A stretch of DNA of 64,000 nt from Marinobacter sp. AC-23 (GTDB lineage Bacteria; Pseudomonadota; Gammaproteobacteria; Pseudomonadales; Oleiphilaceae): NCBI RefSeq assembly GCF_001858325.1, contig NZ_MBPP01000001.1, positions 62,001-126,000 of the forward strand, given 5' to 3'. A program made the translations under genes and the position numbers. A model generated the notes under the pieces. That model had not been told where the DNA came from. It did no database searches and saw only the letters and a list, made by a program, of their open reading frames with translations. Below are positions 12,714 through 23,300 of the stretch, piece after piece (position 1 is the stretch's first letter; each line of letters starts with the position of its first letter).

Positions 12714-13499
12714 TTAATCTTCCAGTTCGCCCATGCCGGTGATATTGAACCCGGCATCCACGTACATAATCTCACCCGTAATACCGCTGGCCATATCAGA
12801 CGCCAGGAAGGCGGCCGCGTTGCCCACTTCATCTGTGGTCACATTCCGGCGTAACGGAGCGCGCCTGGCGTTTTCGGCGAGCATTTTGCGGAAGCTCTTG
12901 ATGCCAGAAGCCGCTAAGGTCCTGATTGGCCCTGCAGAAATACCGTTAACCCGGATACCCTCACGGCCCAGGCTTGCAGCCATGTAGCGCACGTTGGATT
13001 CCAGCGAGGCTTTGGCAAGACCCATCACGTTGTAGTTCTGAAGCACTTTCTCGGCACCTAGATAGCTCAGCGTGAGCAGAGAGCTGCCCTCATGCATCAT
13101 AGACCGTGCGCCCTTGGCCAGGGCGACAAAACTGTAGGAGCTTATATCGTGGGCAATCCGGAAGCCTTCGCGGGTTGTCGCATCCACATAGTTGCCGTCT
13201 AGTTCATGCCCCGGCGCAAAGCCAACGGCGTGAACGATGATGTCGATGTTGTCCCAGTGCTTGCCCAGTTCTTTAAATACGTTTTCGATTTCTTCATCAC
13301 TGGCCACGTCGCAAGGGAAGGTCAGTTCGCTACCCCATCCTGCGGCGAATTTTTCTACCCTTGGCTGAAGCTTTTCATTCTGGTAAGTGAAGGCCAGTTC
13401 CGCGCCTTCGCGGGCAAAGGCGTCGGCAATGCCGTATGCAATAGACAGTTTGCTGGCTACGCCAACAATCAGCGCTTTCTTGCCGGTAAGTAATCCCAT
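12714..13499 (-). CDS. fabI: Enoyl-[acyl-carrier-protein] reductase FabI
   Basis: NADH-dependent last step of fatty-acid elongation. The 261-residue short-chain dehydrogenase has the divergent FabI nucleotide loop ([19 protein letters not shown]). The catalytic Tyr and Lys are in the spaced arrangement of FabI: Tyr in [14 protein letters not shown] and Lys in [35 protein letters not shown] follows. The C-terminal [15 protein letters not shown] is typical. Length and start ([13 protein letters not shown]) match the family. It is the usual target of triclosan-type inhibitors. Confidence 0.96.
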   Translation of the reverse strand: MGLLTGKKALIVGVASKLSIAYGIADAFAREGAELAFTYQNEKLQPRVEKFAAGWGSELTFPCDVASDEEIENVFKELGKHWDNIDIIVHAVGFAPGHELDGNYVDATTREGFRIAHDISSYSFVALAKGARSMMHEGSSLLTLSYLGAEKVLQNYNVMGLAKASLESNVRYMAASLGREGIRVNGISAGPIRTLAASGIKSFRKMLAENARRAPLRRNVTTDEVGNAAAFLASDMASGITGEIMYVDAGFNITGMGELED

Positions 13500-13565
13500 G
13501 GGTCGTTCTCCCTTTGTTCCTGATTTTGGTGCATTATCCCCGAAGTGTCCCGGAAGGCGTAACGC

Positions 13566-15182
13566 TCAAATAGTCGTAGTGAGGGTGGCATCTTTCTGAT
13601 GATAGAAAAACGCCGCGTTAAGTAATTCTTGTGTGTAGGGTTCAGCCGGCGCCTGGAAGATCTTGGCGGCCTCTCCATATTCCACAATTTCTCCCTGCTG
13701 GAGTACCAGTAATTGATGGCTGAGCGCCCGGACAACGGCCAGATCGTGGCTGATAAAGATATAGCTTAGACCATAGCGTGCCTGAATATCCCGAAGCAGC
13801 TCGATTACCTGTTTCTGTACCGTGCGATCCAATGCCGACGTGGGCTCATCCAGAATCATAAGATCTGGCTGTAGAACCAAGGCCCGGGCAATGGCGATGC
13901 GTTGGCGCTGCCCACCAGAAAACTCGTGCGGGTAGCGATGCTTTGCCTCAGGATCCAGGCCCACATCAAGTAGGGCCGTAATTACTTTTTGTTCATGTTG
14001 CTCATGGTTTTCAGAATCGTGAATTTCCAACCCTTCCCGAACAATTTCGGCAACGGACATGCGTGGGCTTAGGCTACCAAATGGATCTTGAAACACAATC
14101 TGAACCCGGCGTCGCCAAGGTCGAAACGCGTTTTGATCCAGCCCTGCCAGCTCCTGCCCATCTAACTCTATACTGCCAGTGCTGGCGGTTAGTTTGAGGA
14201 GCGCGTGGCCTATCGTGGTTTTGCCGCTACCACTTTCGCCCACAATGCCGAGGGTTTGGCCGCGATTGAGAGTGAAACTGACACGCTTCACCGCATGAAA
14301 ATACTCTTTTACCTTGCCGAACAGCCCTTTGCGGGTAGTAAACCGCACATCCAGGTTGCTTACGCTCAGCAATGGTTGGTCACTTTTGGCTTGAGTTAGA
14401 GGGGCTTCGGGCGGCTCTGCATTCAAAAGCTTGCGGGTGTATGGATGGCTGGGCGACGCAAATAAGGCAGCCGTTTCCTGCTCCTCAACCAGTTTGCCAC
14501 GTTCCATAACCGCAACCCGATTGGCGTAGCGGCGCACGATGGTGAGATCGTGAGTAATGAGCAAAATGGCCATGCCAAGTTTCTGCTGCAAATCTTGCAG
14601 CAGTTCCAATACCTGTTTCTGGACTGTGACGTCCAGGGCCGTGGTTGGCTCGTCAGCGATCAATAAATCTGGCTCGTTGGCCAGCGCCATGGCAATCATC
14701 ACCCGCTGTTTTTGGCCACCGGAAAGTTGGTGGGGGTACGCGCCAAGACGAGTTTCCGGGTTTTCGATGCCCACCAGTTGCAACAGTTCCAGGCAGCGCT
14801 TTCTGGCTTGAGGGCCACGCATGCCCTTGTGAAGCTCCAGAGTTTCGCTGATCTGCCTCTCCACGCTATGCAGCGGATTCAAGGAGGTCATGGGCTCTTG
14901 GAAAATCATGCTGATTTCCCGCCCGCGCACCTGACGCATCCGCTTTTCCGACGCCTGAAGTAGGTCTTCTCCACGGTAGCGGATCTCGCCACCCGGGTAG
15001 CTGGCATGCCGCTCATCTAACAGCCGCAATACAGAGAGCGCGGTAACAGATTTACCGGAACCACTTTCGCCAACCAGGGCTAGAGTTTCGCCCTGTTGCA
15101 AGGCAAGAGACAGAGAGTCCACGGCCTTCTGGCCTTGGTTGAAGCAGATCGAGAGATTGGTTATCTCTAACAACTCACTCAT
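13566..15182 (-). CDS. yejF: Peptide ABC transporter ATP-binding protein, YejF type
   Basis: Duplicated ATPase energising the YejABEF importer. Two ABC modules are joined: Walker A GESGSGKSVTALSVLRLL then LSGGQKQRVMIAMALANEPDL and DEPTTALD in the first half; GESGSGKTTIGHALLKL, FSGGQRQRIAIARALVLQPDL and DEPTSALD in the second. I place the start at ATG complementary to 15180-15182 (MSELLEITNLSI), because the longer reading overlaps yejE and has no family similarity at its start. 538 residues. It is last in the leftward yejA-B-E-F order. Confidence 0.93.
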   Translation of the reverse strand: MSELLEITNLSICFNQGQKAVDSLSLALQQGETLALVGESGSGKSVTALSVLRLLDERHASYPGGEIRYRGEDLLQASEKRMRQVRGREISMIFQEPMTSLNPLHSVERQISETLELHKGMRGPQARKRCLELLQLVGIENPETRLGAYPHQLSGGQKQRVMIAMALANEPDLLIADEPTTALDVTVQKQVLELLQDLQQKLGMAILLITHDLTIVRRYANRVAVMERGKLVEEQETAALFASPSHPYTRKLLNAEPPEAPLTQAKSDQPLLSVSNLDVRFTTRKGLFGKVKEYFHAVKRVSFTLNRGQTLGIVGESGSGKTTIGHALLKLTASTGSIELDGQELAGLDQNAFRPWRRRVQIVFQDPFGSLSPRMSVAEIVREGLEIHDSENHEQHEQKVITALLDVGLDPEAKHRYPHEFSGGQRQRIAIARALVLQPDLMILDEPTSALDRTVQKQVIELLRDIQARYGLSYIFISHDLAVVRALSHQLLVLQQGEIVEYGEAAKIFQAPAEPYTQELLNAAFFYHQKDATLTTTI

Positions 15183-15192
15183 ATCAGCTCTC

Positions 15193-16218
15193 TTATCCGG
15201 TTTTGCGTGGGTCGAAGGCATCACGCACAGCTTCGCCTACAAAAACCAGCAGGGTCAGCATCAGTGATAGGGAAGCGAATGCCGATATACCCAACCAGGG
15301 CGCATGTAGATTGGCCTTACCCTGGGCAATCAGTTCTCCGAGGGACGGCGAACCCGTGGGCAAGCCGAAGCCAAGGAAATCCAGGGAGGTGAGGGCGGTA
15401 ATGGCGCCAGTGAGAATAAATGGCAAAAAGGTCAGCGTTGCCACCATGGCGTTGGGTAGAATGTGGCGGAACATGATCTTCCGGTTATCCAGCCCCAGGG
15501 CCCGGGCCGCTTTCACGTATTCGAAGTTCCGGGCTCTCAAAAACTCCGCTCGAACCACATCCACTAATCCCATCCAGCTGAACATCAACATGATGCCCAG
15601 AAGCCACCAGAAGTTCGGCTGTACTATGCCCGAGAGGATAATCAAAAGGTATAGAACCGGCAGGCCCGACCAGATTTCGATAAAACGCTGGCCGATCAGA
15701 TCAATTTTGCCTCCGTAAAAGCCCTGTATGGCACCCACCATCACCCCAACGATGCAGCTGGCAATGGTAAGGGTTAGCCCGAACAAAACGGATATACGGA
15801 AGCCGTAAATTACACGCGCAGCCACGTCTCGGCCCTGATCGTCCGTGCCCAACCAGTTTTCCGCGCTGGGTGGTGCAGGCGAGGGCACATCAAGGTCGTA
15901 GTTAATAGTGTCATAGCTGAACCGGATGGGCGGCCATATCATCCAGCCATTGGCGAGTATTTCGTCCGCGATGAATGGGTCGCGGTAATCCGTATTGGTA
16001 GGCAAAAAGCCGCCAAAGGTCTCCTCCGGCACATTCTCTACTACGGGAAAATACAGCGTGTCTTGATAGGAAATCACAAGCGGCTTGTCGTTGGAGATCA
16101 ACTCGGCAACCAGGGTCAGCCCAAAAATGGCCAGGAACACCCACAACGACCAGAAGCCGCGGCGGTTATTGCGGAAGTTTCGTAGCCGGCGTTGTTGAAT
16201 GGGAGTAAGCGCTTTCAC
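15193..16218 (-). CDS. yejE: Peptide ABC transporter permease, YejE type
   Basis: Inner-membrane permease of the YejABEF importer. The protein shows one N-terminal hydrophobic helix (LWVFLAIFGLTLVAEL), a long periplasmic loop, and five further membrane helices. The EAA-loop is visible in RARNFEYVKAARALGLD. I chose GTG complementary to 16216-16218 (MKALTPIQQRRLRNFRNNRR), directly after the yejB stop; this matches the start of the E. coli protein. A TTG at 16242 would overlap yejB. About 341 residues. Confidence 0.92.
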   Translation of the reverse strand: MKALTPIQQRRLRNFRNNRRGFWSLWVFLAIFGLTLVAELISNDKPLVISYQDTLYFPVVENVPEETFGGFLPTNTDYRDPFIADEILANGWMIWPPIRFSYDTINYDLDVPSPAPPSAENWLGTDDQGRDVAARVIYGFRISVLFGLTLTIASCIVGVMVGAIQGFYGGKIDLIGQRFIEIWSGLPVLYLLIILSGIVQPNFWWLLGIMLMFSWMGLVDVVRAEFLRARNFEYVKAARALGLDNRKIMFRHILPNAMVATLTFLPFILTGAITALTSLDFLGFGLPTGSPSLGELIAQGKANLHAPWLGISAFASLSLMLTLLVFVGEAVRDAFDPRKTG

Positions 16219-16219
16219 G

Positions 16220-17305
16220 TTACGCGCCCTCCCGGCTTTCAAAGTCGATGCGTGGATCCACCAGCACGTAGGTGATGTCGCTGATCAGCTTGAGCGCCAA
16301 GCCCATCAGGGTAAATATGAAGAGAGTGCCGAAAATAACCGGGTAATCCCGATTCAAGGCGGCTTCAAAACCCAACAGGCCGAGGCCATCCAGGGAGAAA
16401 ATAACTTCAATCAACAATGAACCCGTAAAGAACAGCGAAACCAGTACTCCGGGTAAACTGGCAATCACGATCAGCATGGCGTTGCGAAATACGTGGCCGT
16501 ACAAAACCTGGTTCTCGTCTAGGCCTTTGGCTCTTGCTGTAACCACGTACTGCTTGCCGATTTCGTCCAGGAACGAGTTTTTGGTAAGCAGAGTAAGGGT
16601 GGCAAAGCCCCCGATCACGTTGGCGGTTACTGGCAAAGCAAGGTGCCAAAAATAGTCTCCGGCCTTCTGATACCAGTTGAGCTGATCAAAGTCGGAAGAT
16701 GTAAGCCCACGCAGTGGAAACCAATCGAAGTAGCTGCCGCCGGCAAACAGAACAATCAACAAAATAGCGAACAAAAAACCCGGAATGGCATAGCCGATTA
16801 CGATGGCTGAACTGCTCCATACATCGAAACGAGAGCCGTCTGAAACCGCCTTTCGGATACCCAGAGGTATGGAGATAAAGTAGATAACCAACGTGGACCA
16901 GAGGCCCAGAGAGATAGACACAGGCATTTTGTCGAGGATCAACTCGGTCACGCTTTTATCGCGAAAAAACGAGTCGCCAAAATTGAAGGTGGCGTAGTCT
17001 TTGAGCATTTTGAAGAAACGCTCGTGAGCAGGTTTGTCGAAGCCATACATCACTTCGATTTCTTTCAGCATGTCATCAGGAATGCCGCGGGAGCCACGGC
17101 GGTCACTGGAGGCACTGGACACTTCTGCGCCTGTGTCGCCACCAGAGGCGCGCGCCAGAGCGCTGCCGCCATGGCCTTCCATTTCTGCAATCAGTTGCTC
17201 AACCGGGCCGCCAGGCGCTGCCTGTACGATCACAAAGTTGAGCAGCAGAATGCCGATCAGAGTAGGGATTATCAGCGCTAAGCGCCGCAGTATATAAATG
17301 CCCAT
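16220..17305 (-). CDS. yejB: Peptide ABC transporter permease, YejB type
   Basis: Partner permease to YejE. The 361-residue protein starts [19 protein letters not shown], has a periplasmic insertion (about residues 45-95, Gly/Ser/Asp-rich) typical of YejB, and shows the EAA-loop [24 protein letters not shown]. It ends two bases from the yejE start, and yejA ends upstream by 15 bases, so the four genes form one operon. Confidence 0.93.
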   Translation of the reverse strand: MGIYILRRLALIIPTLIGILLLNFVIVQAAPGGPVEQLIAEMEGHGGSALARASGGDTGAEVSSASSDRRGSRGIPDDMLKEIEVMYGFDKPAHERFFKMLKDYATFNFGDSFFRDKSVTELILDKMPVSISLGLWSTLVIYFISIPLGIRKAVSDGSRFDVWSSSAIVIGYAIPGFLFAILLIVLFAGGSYFDWFPLRGLTSSDFDQLNWYQKAGDYFWHLALPVTANVIGGFATLTLLTKNSFLDEIGKQYVVTARAKGLDENQVLYGHVFRNAMLIVIASLPGVLVSLFFTGSLLIEVIFSLDGLGLLGFEAALNRDYPVIFGTLFIFTLMGLALKLISDITYVLVDPRIDFESREGA

Positions 17306-17320
17306 TTAGCGGCAGCTTCC

Positions 17321-19168
17321 TCAGGGCTCAGCCCACCAGTTATCGAGGTCGGTACCGTTTTTGGGTGGTGTTTTCGGATGTTTCAGGTAGTTCCAGTAGG
17401 CCACACGATCTTTTGCCAGGTGCCAATGGGGAACCACGTAATAGCCATTGAGTAAAACTCTATCGAGGGCGCGGGTACGTTGCACGAGCTCTTCCCGGTC
17501 TGGGGCCTGTATCACCAATCTCACCAATTGATCAACCACCGGGTCACTCACCCCGGCGTAATTACGGGAGCCATTTACATCAACGGTAGACGAGTCCCAG
17601 TACTCCCTTTGCTCATTGCCTGGGGAGTCGGACTGGCCGATGACCTGAGCGATCATGTCGTAATCGAATTCGCGCACACGTTGGACATATTGGTTGCTGT
17701 CTACCAAGCGCACGGATACATCAATGCCAAGCCTGGCCAGGTTGTTTTTAAAGGGTAGCGCAACTCTTTCAAAGCTTTTCTGGAACAGCAGAATCTCGAA
17801 TTTTAGAGGTTTGCCGGTCTCGGTATGAATCATTTTGCCGTCGCGAACCTCGTACCCGGCTGAACGCAAAAGCCCCATGGCTGTTCGTAAGTTATGACGA
17901 AGGCCTTGCTTGCCGTCGGTGGTGGGTGCTTTGAAGGGTTTGGTGAAAATATCTTCGTCCAGCTGATCCCGGTACTTTTCAAGTATGCTCAGTTCCCGGC
18001 CAGAAGGCAGGCCAGTAGAAGCCAGTTCACTGTTCTCGAAGTAACTGTTGGTGCGGGAATACTGGCCATAAAACAGGTTTTTGTTCGTCCACTCGAAATC
18101 AAAACCGTAGGTCAGCGCTTCCCGAACTCGCGGGTCCTTGAAAACCTCTTTTCGGGTGTTGAATACGAACCCTTGCATGCCAGTGGGGCGGTGGTGCTCG
18201 ATGGCCTCTTTAATGATGGTGCCATCGTCGAACTTATCGCCGGTGTAGGCCGTGGCCCAGTTTTTGGCTGAGGTTTCTACTCTGAAATCAAAATTGCCGG
18301 CTTTGAATGCCTCCAGCGCAACTGTGTCGTCGGTATAGTAATCGTAGCGAATTAGGTCGAAGTTAAACCTGCCTTTTCGAACGGCAATGTCCTTCGCCCA
18401 ATAATCCCCTAGCCGTTCATACACAACAGAGCGGCCCGCTTCAAAGTCGCCTATGCGATAGGCTCCGCTGCCCACGGGAGGCGTAAGGCCATTTTCACCA
18501 AACTCCCGGTTTTCCCAGTAGTGAGCGGGCAGAATGGGTATTTGTCCGAGAATCAGAGGCAGTTCACGGTTGCTGGTTTCCTGAAAGTCAAAGCGAATAC
18601 GCAGGTCGTTTTCCACCGTCACCTTGCTCACGTCGGCATAATAATTCCGGTAAAACGGGTGGCCCTTGGTGGTGAGGATCTCGAAGGAAAACTTCACGTC
18701 TTCTGCGGTGATGGGTTCGCCATCCTGAAACCGGGCCGATTCCCTCAGGTTGAAAACCACATAACTGCGGTCCTCAGGCGTTTCCAACGACTCTGCAATG
18801 AGCCCATACATGGAAAATGGCTCATCTGCAGAGTATTCAAGGAGAGTATCGTAGAGATAGTTGCTGATGCCCGCTGCAGCTACACCGCGGATATCGAATG
18901 GATTGAACGAGTCAAAGCCGTTTGCAACGACCGCCATCTTCAGGGTGCCACCCTTGGGAGCCTTGGGGTTAACGTAATCGAAGTGACTGAACCCCTTCGG
19001 GTATTTTGGCTCCCCGTGCATGGCCATACCGTGAACAGCCTGAGCGCCCGGCGTTGGGGCCTGGGCGTCAGATGCTGAGCTGGCGGCGGACACAATACCG
19101 GAACCGGCCAGCAAGGCGAAGAGTGAAAAAACCGCTGTAAGGCTTGAGACTGTTCGTATTATTGTCAT
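17321..19168 (-). CDS. yejA: Periplasmic peptide-binding protein, YejA type
   Basis: Extracellular solute-binding protein of the dipeptide/oligopeptide family that feeds YejBEF. The 615-residue precursor has a signal peptide of about 28 residues (ending near SGIVSAASS). The family core follows: FDSFNPFDIRGVAAAG, LAESLETPEDRSYVVFNLR and DGEPITAEDVKFSFE. The C-terminal NYYVVPHWHL stretch is also typical. In E. coli the system imports peptides and microcin C; that substrate range is family knowledge, not visible here. It is the first gene of a leftward operon and mltD lies immediately upstream. Confidence 0.93.
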   Translation of the reverse strand: MTIIRTVSSLTAVFSLFALLAGSGIVSAASSASDAQAPTPGAQAVHGMAMHGEPKYPKGFSHFDYVNPKAPKGGTLKMAVVANGFDSFNPFDIRGVAAAGISNYLYDTLLEYSADEPFSMYGLIAESLETPEDRSYVVFNLRESARFQDGEPITAEDVKFSFEILTTKGHPFYRNYYADVSKVTVENDLRIRFDFQETSNRELPLILGQIPILPAHYWENREFGENGLTPPVGSGAYRIGDFEAGRSVVYERLGDYWAKDIAVRKGRFNFDLIRYDYYTDDTVALEAFKAGNFDFRVETSAKNWATAYTGDKFDDGTIIKEAIEHHRPTGMQGFVFNTRKEVFKDPRVREALTYGFDFEWTNKNLFYGQYSRTNSYFENSELASTGLPSGRELSILEKYRDQLDEDIFTKPFKAPTTDGKQGLRHNLRTAMGLLRSAGYEVRDGKMIHTETGKPLKFEILLFQKSFERVALPFKNNLARLGIDVSVRLVDSNQYVQRVREFDYDMIAQVIGQSDSPGNEQREYWDSSTVDVNGSRNYAGVSDPVVDQLVRLVIQAPDREELVQRTRALDRVLLNGYYVVPHWHLAKDRVAYWNYLKHPKTPPKNGTDLDNWWAEP

Positions 19169-19192
19169 GGGTCTCTCGTAAACCGATGATTC

Positions 19193-20902
19193 TTAGGGGC
19201 TGTTCCTGATGTCGACGTAGAGTACCAGACTTTGCCCGGGTTGCAGATAACGCGAGGTGTTCAGATCGTTCCAGCTTGCGATGTCTTGCACGTTTACCGA
19301 AAATCGATTCGCAATGAGCGCCAGGGAATCGCCCTTGCGAACGCGGTACCCCACCTTGCGCACCATGGCTTTACCGCGGGTGCTGTCGGCAGATGCAAGG
19401 GTTGGCTGTGCCGTGTTCGACCAGATTACCAATTTTTTACCGGGAATAAGAGGGTCTCCGGGTGCCATGCCGTTCCACGCGGCAACCTGGCGCACAGAAA
19501 CCCTATGTTCGCGGGCAATATCCCAGAACGTGTCCCCACGACGCACGGTATAGCGCAGTTTGTTGCCATCCCGCTTCTTGGCTTGCTTGCGCTCAAGTCG
19601 CTTGGATGCGCTAAGGGCATAGGCGTCGGAGTTCTTCGAAGCCGAAGGGATCATCAGCCGCTGGCCAATGCGAATAAGATCACTGTTGAGGTTATTCACC
19701 TGCAGAAGCACGGCCGGCGTGGTCGAGAATTTTCGGGAAATAGTGTTCAGGCTATCTCCTGACTTAACCACATAGTTGCGCCAGGAGACACGCTTTCCCG
19801 AAGGTATATCCTTCAAAGCTGTTCGGAAGGCTTCCGCGTTCTGGTGCGGAACCAGCAGGCGGTGGGGGCCTTTGGGTGATGTGGCCCAGCGGTTATAGGA
19901 CGGGTTAAGCAGGTATATTTCGTCAATATCGACGCCTGCAAGCTCTGCGGCCTGTGCCAGGTCCAGCTGCCCACCGGTATCGACCACTTCGAAATACGGC
20001 TCGTCCATCAGAACCGGAAGCTCAATGCCATAGGCTTCGGGATCATCGAATATTTTCGCCAGGGCAATGAGCTTGGGTACGTAATGCCGGGTTTCCTGGG
20101 GCAATTGCAACGACCAAAAGTCCTGTGGTTTATTGCTTTTCCGGTTACGGCGCATGGCGCTTGAAACCGTGCCACCACCACTGTTATATGCGGCAAGAGC
20201 GAGAGTGTAGTCGCCATCAAACCGCTTGGTCAGCCGGTCAAGATACGTTAGAGCGGCATCTGTAGCGGCAATTACGTCGCGACGGTCATCGTGCCACCAG
20301 CTCTGGGTGAGGCCAAAGTATTTACCGGTTGAGGGTATAAACTGCCAAAGGCCCGCGGCTCGACCGTGGGAATAAGCAAAGGGGTCGAAAGCACTCTCCA
20401 CGACCGGCAGTAGTGCAAATTCGGCGGGCAGACCACGTTTTTCAGTCTCGTTGACGATGTGGTGCAAATACCTGCTGCCGCGCTCGACGACTCGGTTGAT
20501 ATAACCTGGATGTCGCGCATACCAGTTCAACTGATCTCTCACGCGCTTGTTGTCGATATCGTGGTCAAGGACGAACCCGGCCCGCAAACGATTCCACAGG
20601 TCTGCCTGCTCCGAGGCCGCATCCGCAAGTTTCTGTTCTGGGTTATCGAGTTTTTCTCGAGCTTCTCTGGCGGCGGCTTTGAGTTCAGGAGCGATAGCGT
20701 CGTCCAGCGGCTCGTCGCGAACTGTATCGCTGCCCTTGCCAGTAGCCACCGCTTCCTTTAGTCCTTCATCGCCAGCTGCAAGAGTGACCTCATCTGAGTC
20801 AAGAGGGCTCTCGGGCGTTTTTTCCGCAGTTAAATAAAGTGAACTACAGCCGCCTGCCAAGGCACCAAGGAACATCAGCAGGGGTAATCGATTGACCGAC
20901 AT
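19193..20902 (-). CDS. mltD: Membrane-bound lytic murein transglycosylase D, three LysM repeats
   Basis: Cleaves peptidoglycan glycan strands to 1,6-anhydromuropeptides. ATG complementary to 20900-20902 starts a lipoprotein signal with lipobox LAGGC at about residues 16-20, so it is predicted to be lipid-anchored. The SLT domain contains the catalytic Glu in VESAFDPFAYSHGRAAGLWQ and FIPSTGKYFGL. Three LysM modules follow, beginning YVVKSGDSLNTIS, YTVRRGDTFWDIA and YRVRKGDSLALIA. 569 residues. The neighbouring gloB-methyltransferase-rnhA-dnaQ order is the same as in Pseudomonas. Confidence 0.94.
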   Translation of the reverse strand: MSVNRLPLLMFLGALAGGCSSLYLTAEKTPESPLDSDEVTLAAGDEGLKEAVATGKGSDTVRDEPLDDAIAPELKAAAREAREKLDNPEQKLADAASEQADLWNRLRAGFVLDHDIDNKRVRDQLNWYARHPGYINRVVERGSRYLHHIVNETEKRGLPAEFALLPVVESAFDPFAYSHGRAAGLWQFIPSTGKYFGLTQSWWHDDRRDVIAATDAALTYLDRLTKRFDGDYTLALAAYNSGGGTVSSAMRRNRKSNKPQDFWSLQLPQETRHYVPKLIALAKIFDDPEAYGIELPVLMDEPYFEVVDTGGQLDLAQAAELAGVDIDEIYLLNPSYNRWATSPKGPHRLLVPHQNAEAFRTALKDIPSGKRVSWRNYVVKSGDSLNTISRKFSTTPAVLLQVNNLNSDLIRIGQRLMIPSASKNSDAYALSASKRLERKQAKKRDGNKLRYTVRRGDTFWDIAREHRVSVRQVAAWNGMAPGDPLIPGKKLVIWSNTAQPTLASADSTRGKAMVRKVGYRVRKGDSLALIANRFSVNVQDIASWNDLNTSRYLQPGQSLVLYVDIRNSP

Positions 20903-21056
20903 AGGCAATTTCCGGCTCTGGTTTGATGTCGGGCTTGTGTCCAAAAACCCGGCATATTTAGTAAGTTACGAGCAAAAAGTTAAACGATTCTATGGGAGCG
21001 CCTTTCCAGCGGTCAACCGATCTCTCGTTACGGTGGTGAGAGAAAGTGTTACCGGC

Positions 21057-21851
21057 TTAAAAATTATCTTTGCCGTGCCGTATGGCAGCGAAGATTGCGC
21101 TGTCGGAATCTGCGGCCAGGCCTTGCTCTGTGCAGTACTGTTTTGCCACCGCTACGACGGCGGGGTCATCCCAACGCAAAAACGGGTTGAGCTGTTTTTC
21201 GTCCGCTAGTATTGAGGGCACGGTGGGCTCGCCGGCTTCCCGACGTTCCTTGCACCGGCGTTCAAAGGCTTCGAGCTTGCTGTCGTCTGGCAACCAGCTC
21301 CGGGCGAAACGTAGATTGGCCAAAGTATACTCATGGGCACAGTAGACGGCCGTATTGCCGGGAAGCTCCCTGAGGGCTTTAAGGGACTCCATCATTTGGC
21401 TGGGAGTGCCTTCAAACAATCGGCCACAGCCAATGACGAATAGTGTGTCGCCACAAAAAAGGGCGGGGTGGCCGGCAATTTCAACATCGGTAAAGAACGC
21501 AATGTGGTCCAGGGTATGCCCAGGCACACTCATTACCTGAAATGTAATACCCTCCCACAAAACTTCATCGCCCGGGTGAACGAAGTGGGTGCTACCCTTA
21601 AACGGCGAATCTGCAGGACCGACAACACGGCAATCCGGATAGACCTGCATCAGTGCTTTTATTCCGCCCACATGATCTGGGTGGTGATGGGTAGCCAGAA
21701 TGGTGTCCAGCTGCAACCCGTGTTTAACAAGGTGATCTTGCACCGGCCCGGCTTGGCCAGGATCCACAATCAACGCTTTGCCAGTGTCTGGGTCTGCAAG
21801 ACACCATATGTAGTTGTCACTGAATGCTGGAATGGCAGAGATGTTGAGCAT
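21057..21851 (-). CDS. gloB: Hydroxyacylglutathione hydrolase (glyoxalase II)
   Basis: Hydrolyses S-lactoylglutathione to lactate and glutathione in methylglyoxal detoxification. The 264-residue metallo-beta-lactamase-fold protein has the binuclear metal motif [10 protein letters not shown] near residues 55-64, the bridging Asp in [17 protein letters not shown], and the later His in [14 protein letters not shown]. The C-terminal substrate-binding domain is complete. Its start ([16 protein letters not shown]) is divergent from the methyltransferase at 21976. Confidence 0.95.
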   Translation of the reverse strand: MLNISAIPAFSDNYIWCLADPDTGKALIVDPGQAGPVQDHLVKHGLQLDTILATHHHPDHVGGIKALMQVYPDCRVVGPADSPFKGSTHFVHPGDEVLWEGITFQVMSVPGHTLDHIAFFTDVEIAGHPALFCGDTLFVIGCGRLFEGTPSQMMESLKALRELPGNTAVYCAHEYTLANLRFARSWLPDDSKLEAFERRCKERREAGEPTVPSILADEKQLNPFLRWDDPAVVAVAKQYCTEQGLAADSDSAIFAAIRHGKDNF

Positions 21852-21975
21852 CAGGTGTCCCCGTATGTGCTTGGCAAGTGTGGCTGATATGATAGAGCAT
21901 TAAACCCTTAGCCCCAACAACCCCTGAATTGGTGACGTTCTTGCAGGTTCTTTTTAACGCGGGAGTACAGGCAGT

Positions 21976-22778
21976 GTGAAGAAAGGCCAGGTCGTTGATT
22001 ATCCGTCCCGAAATGAAAGCTTTGAGAACTGGTTCCAGACGTCCCTTGGGCGGGCCTTGCTGGCAGATCAGCGAGGCTTTCTCGATCGCAAGCTAGCGCG
22101 CCTTACGGGGGCACGGCAACTTCAGGTGAGTGTGAGTCACCGGCTACCCCTTACCAGCGGCACTGACTTTTCACAAAAAATAATGACTACGCCCCGATGC
22201 TTTACGGGCATACCAGACGGTGTGGTGGTGTGCGATGCAGACGAATTGCCTTTCCCTGGGGATTCTATGGATTTGGTTGTACTTCATCATACTGCCGATT
22301 TTTCTGATTATCCTCATCAGGTTTTGCGAGAGGCCGCGAGGGTATTGAGGGGCGAGGGCACCATTGCTCTTATTGCTTTAACCCCATCAGCGTTTGGGGT
22401 TTTCGCCGGTTTATCTCTCGACAGCATGCCGGCCCTTGGGGCGGGCGCTTTCTTTTACGGCGGCGCATGGAAGACTGGCTGCATTTATTGGACTTTCAGG
22501 TTGAGGTGTCTGTGACACGCTTCTTTCGCCTGCCTGTTCAACGTAGTGGTCGGCACGGCAGCGGCAAGGTTTCGGGCCGGTTCAGCGAGCGAATGTCCAG
22601 GTACGGATTCCTGCCGGTTGGGGCGTATTACTGTATCCTTGCGAAAAAACGGGTCTGCGCCCGGATTCCACAGCGCCACGTATGGCGCCAGAACAAAGTC
22701 ATGGGTTTGACTGGAAATGGCACAGTAGGCGCATCCAGGGGCTGCCCGCCACAGAACCTGAGCCACCCTGAAGATTAA
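21976..22778 (+). CDS. Class I SAM-dependent methyltransferase (frameshifted)
   Basis: Methyltransferase-fold protein of unknown substrate found between gloB and rnhA in related genomes. The post-I Asp ([18 protein letters not shown]) and the motif II/III region ([25 protein letters not shown]) are visible. The first frame ends at 22515 with an unrelated tail. One missing base near 22460-22466 joins it to [13 protein letters not shown]... and gives about 267 residues, continuing to [14 protein letters not shown]. The start is a GTG at 21976. Probably intact in the organism. Its target cannot be named from sequence. Confidence 0.8.
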
Positions 22779-22824
22779 CTGGCCACGGTTAGGCCACCGT
22801 ACCGATAGAGTTGCAGGAGTCGTA

Positions 22825-23268
22825 ATGTCCGAAAAGGTGATTGTGTATACCGATGGAGCCTGCAAAGGCAACCCTGGGCCTGGTGGCTGGGGAGTAGTGC
22901 TCCGCTATGGCGGCGCCTGTAAAACCCTGCATGGCGGAGAGCGCCAGACCACGAATAATCGCATGGAGCTGCTGGCAGCGATTCAGGGATTGAAGGCTCT
23001 TAATCGTGGCTGTCAGGTCGAGTTGTATACGGATTCTCAGTATGTGCGGAAAGGTATTACCGAGTGGCTTTCAGGATGGAAGCGAAACGGCTGGAAAACG
23101 GCATCGAAAAAACCTGTGAAAAATGATGACCTTTGGCGCGAGCTTGATTTGGAAACCGCAAAACACGCGGTTAACTGGCACTGGGTTAAAGGGCACGCAG
23201 GCGTTCCGGACAACGAACTCGCAGACGAACTTGCAAATAAGGGTGTTGCCGAACTGATCGGTAGTTAA
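22825..23268 (+). CDS. rnhA: Ribonuclease HI
   Basis: Degrades the RNA strand of RNA-DNA hybrids. The 147-residue protein has the complete catalytic set: Asp in [18 protein letters not shown], Glu in [10 protein letters not shown], Asp in [12 protein letters not shown] and Asp in [15 protein letters not shown]. The basic handle ([17 protein letters not shown]) is present. It is 32 bases before dnaQ; this adjacency is common in gammaproteobacteria. Confidence 0.97.
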   Translation: MSEKVIVYTDGACKGNPGPGGWGVVLRYGGACKTLHGGERQTTNNRMELLAAIQGLKALNRGCQVELYTDSQYVRKGITEWLSGWKRNGWKTASKKPVKNDDLWRELDLETAKHAVNWHWVKGHAGVPDNELADELANKGVAELIGS

Positions 23269-23300
23269 AGGGCACCCTGAACTAAACCTGTGTGGGAACT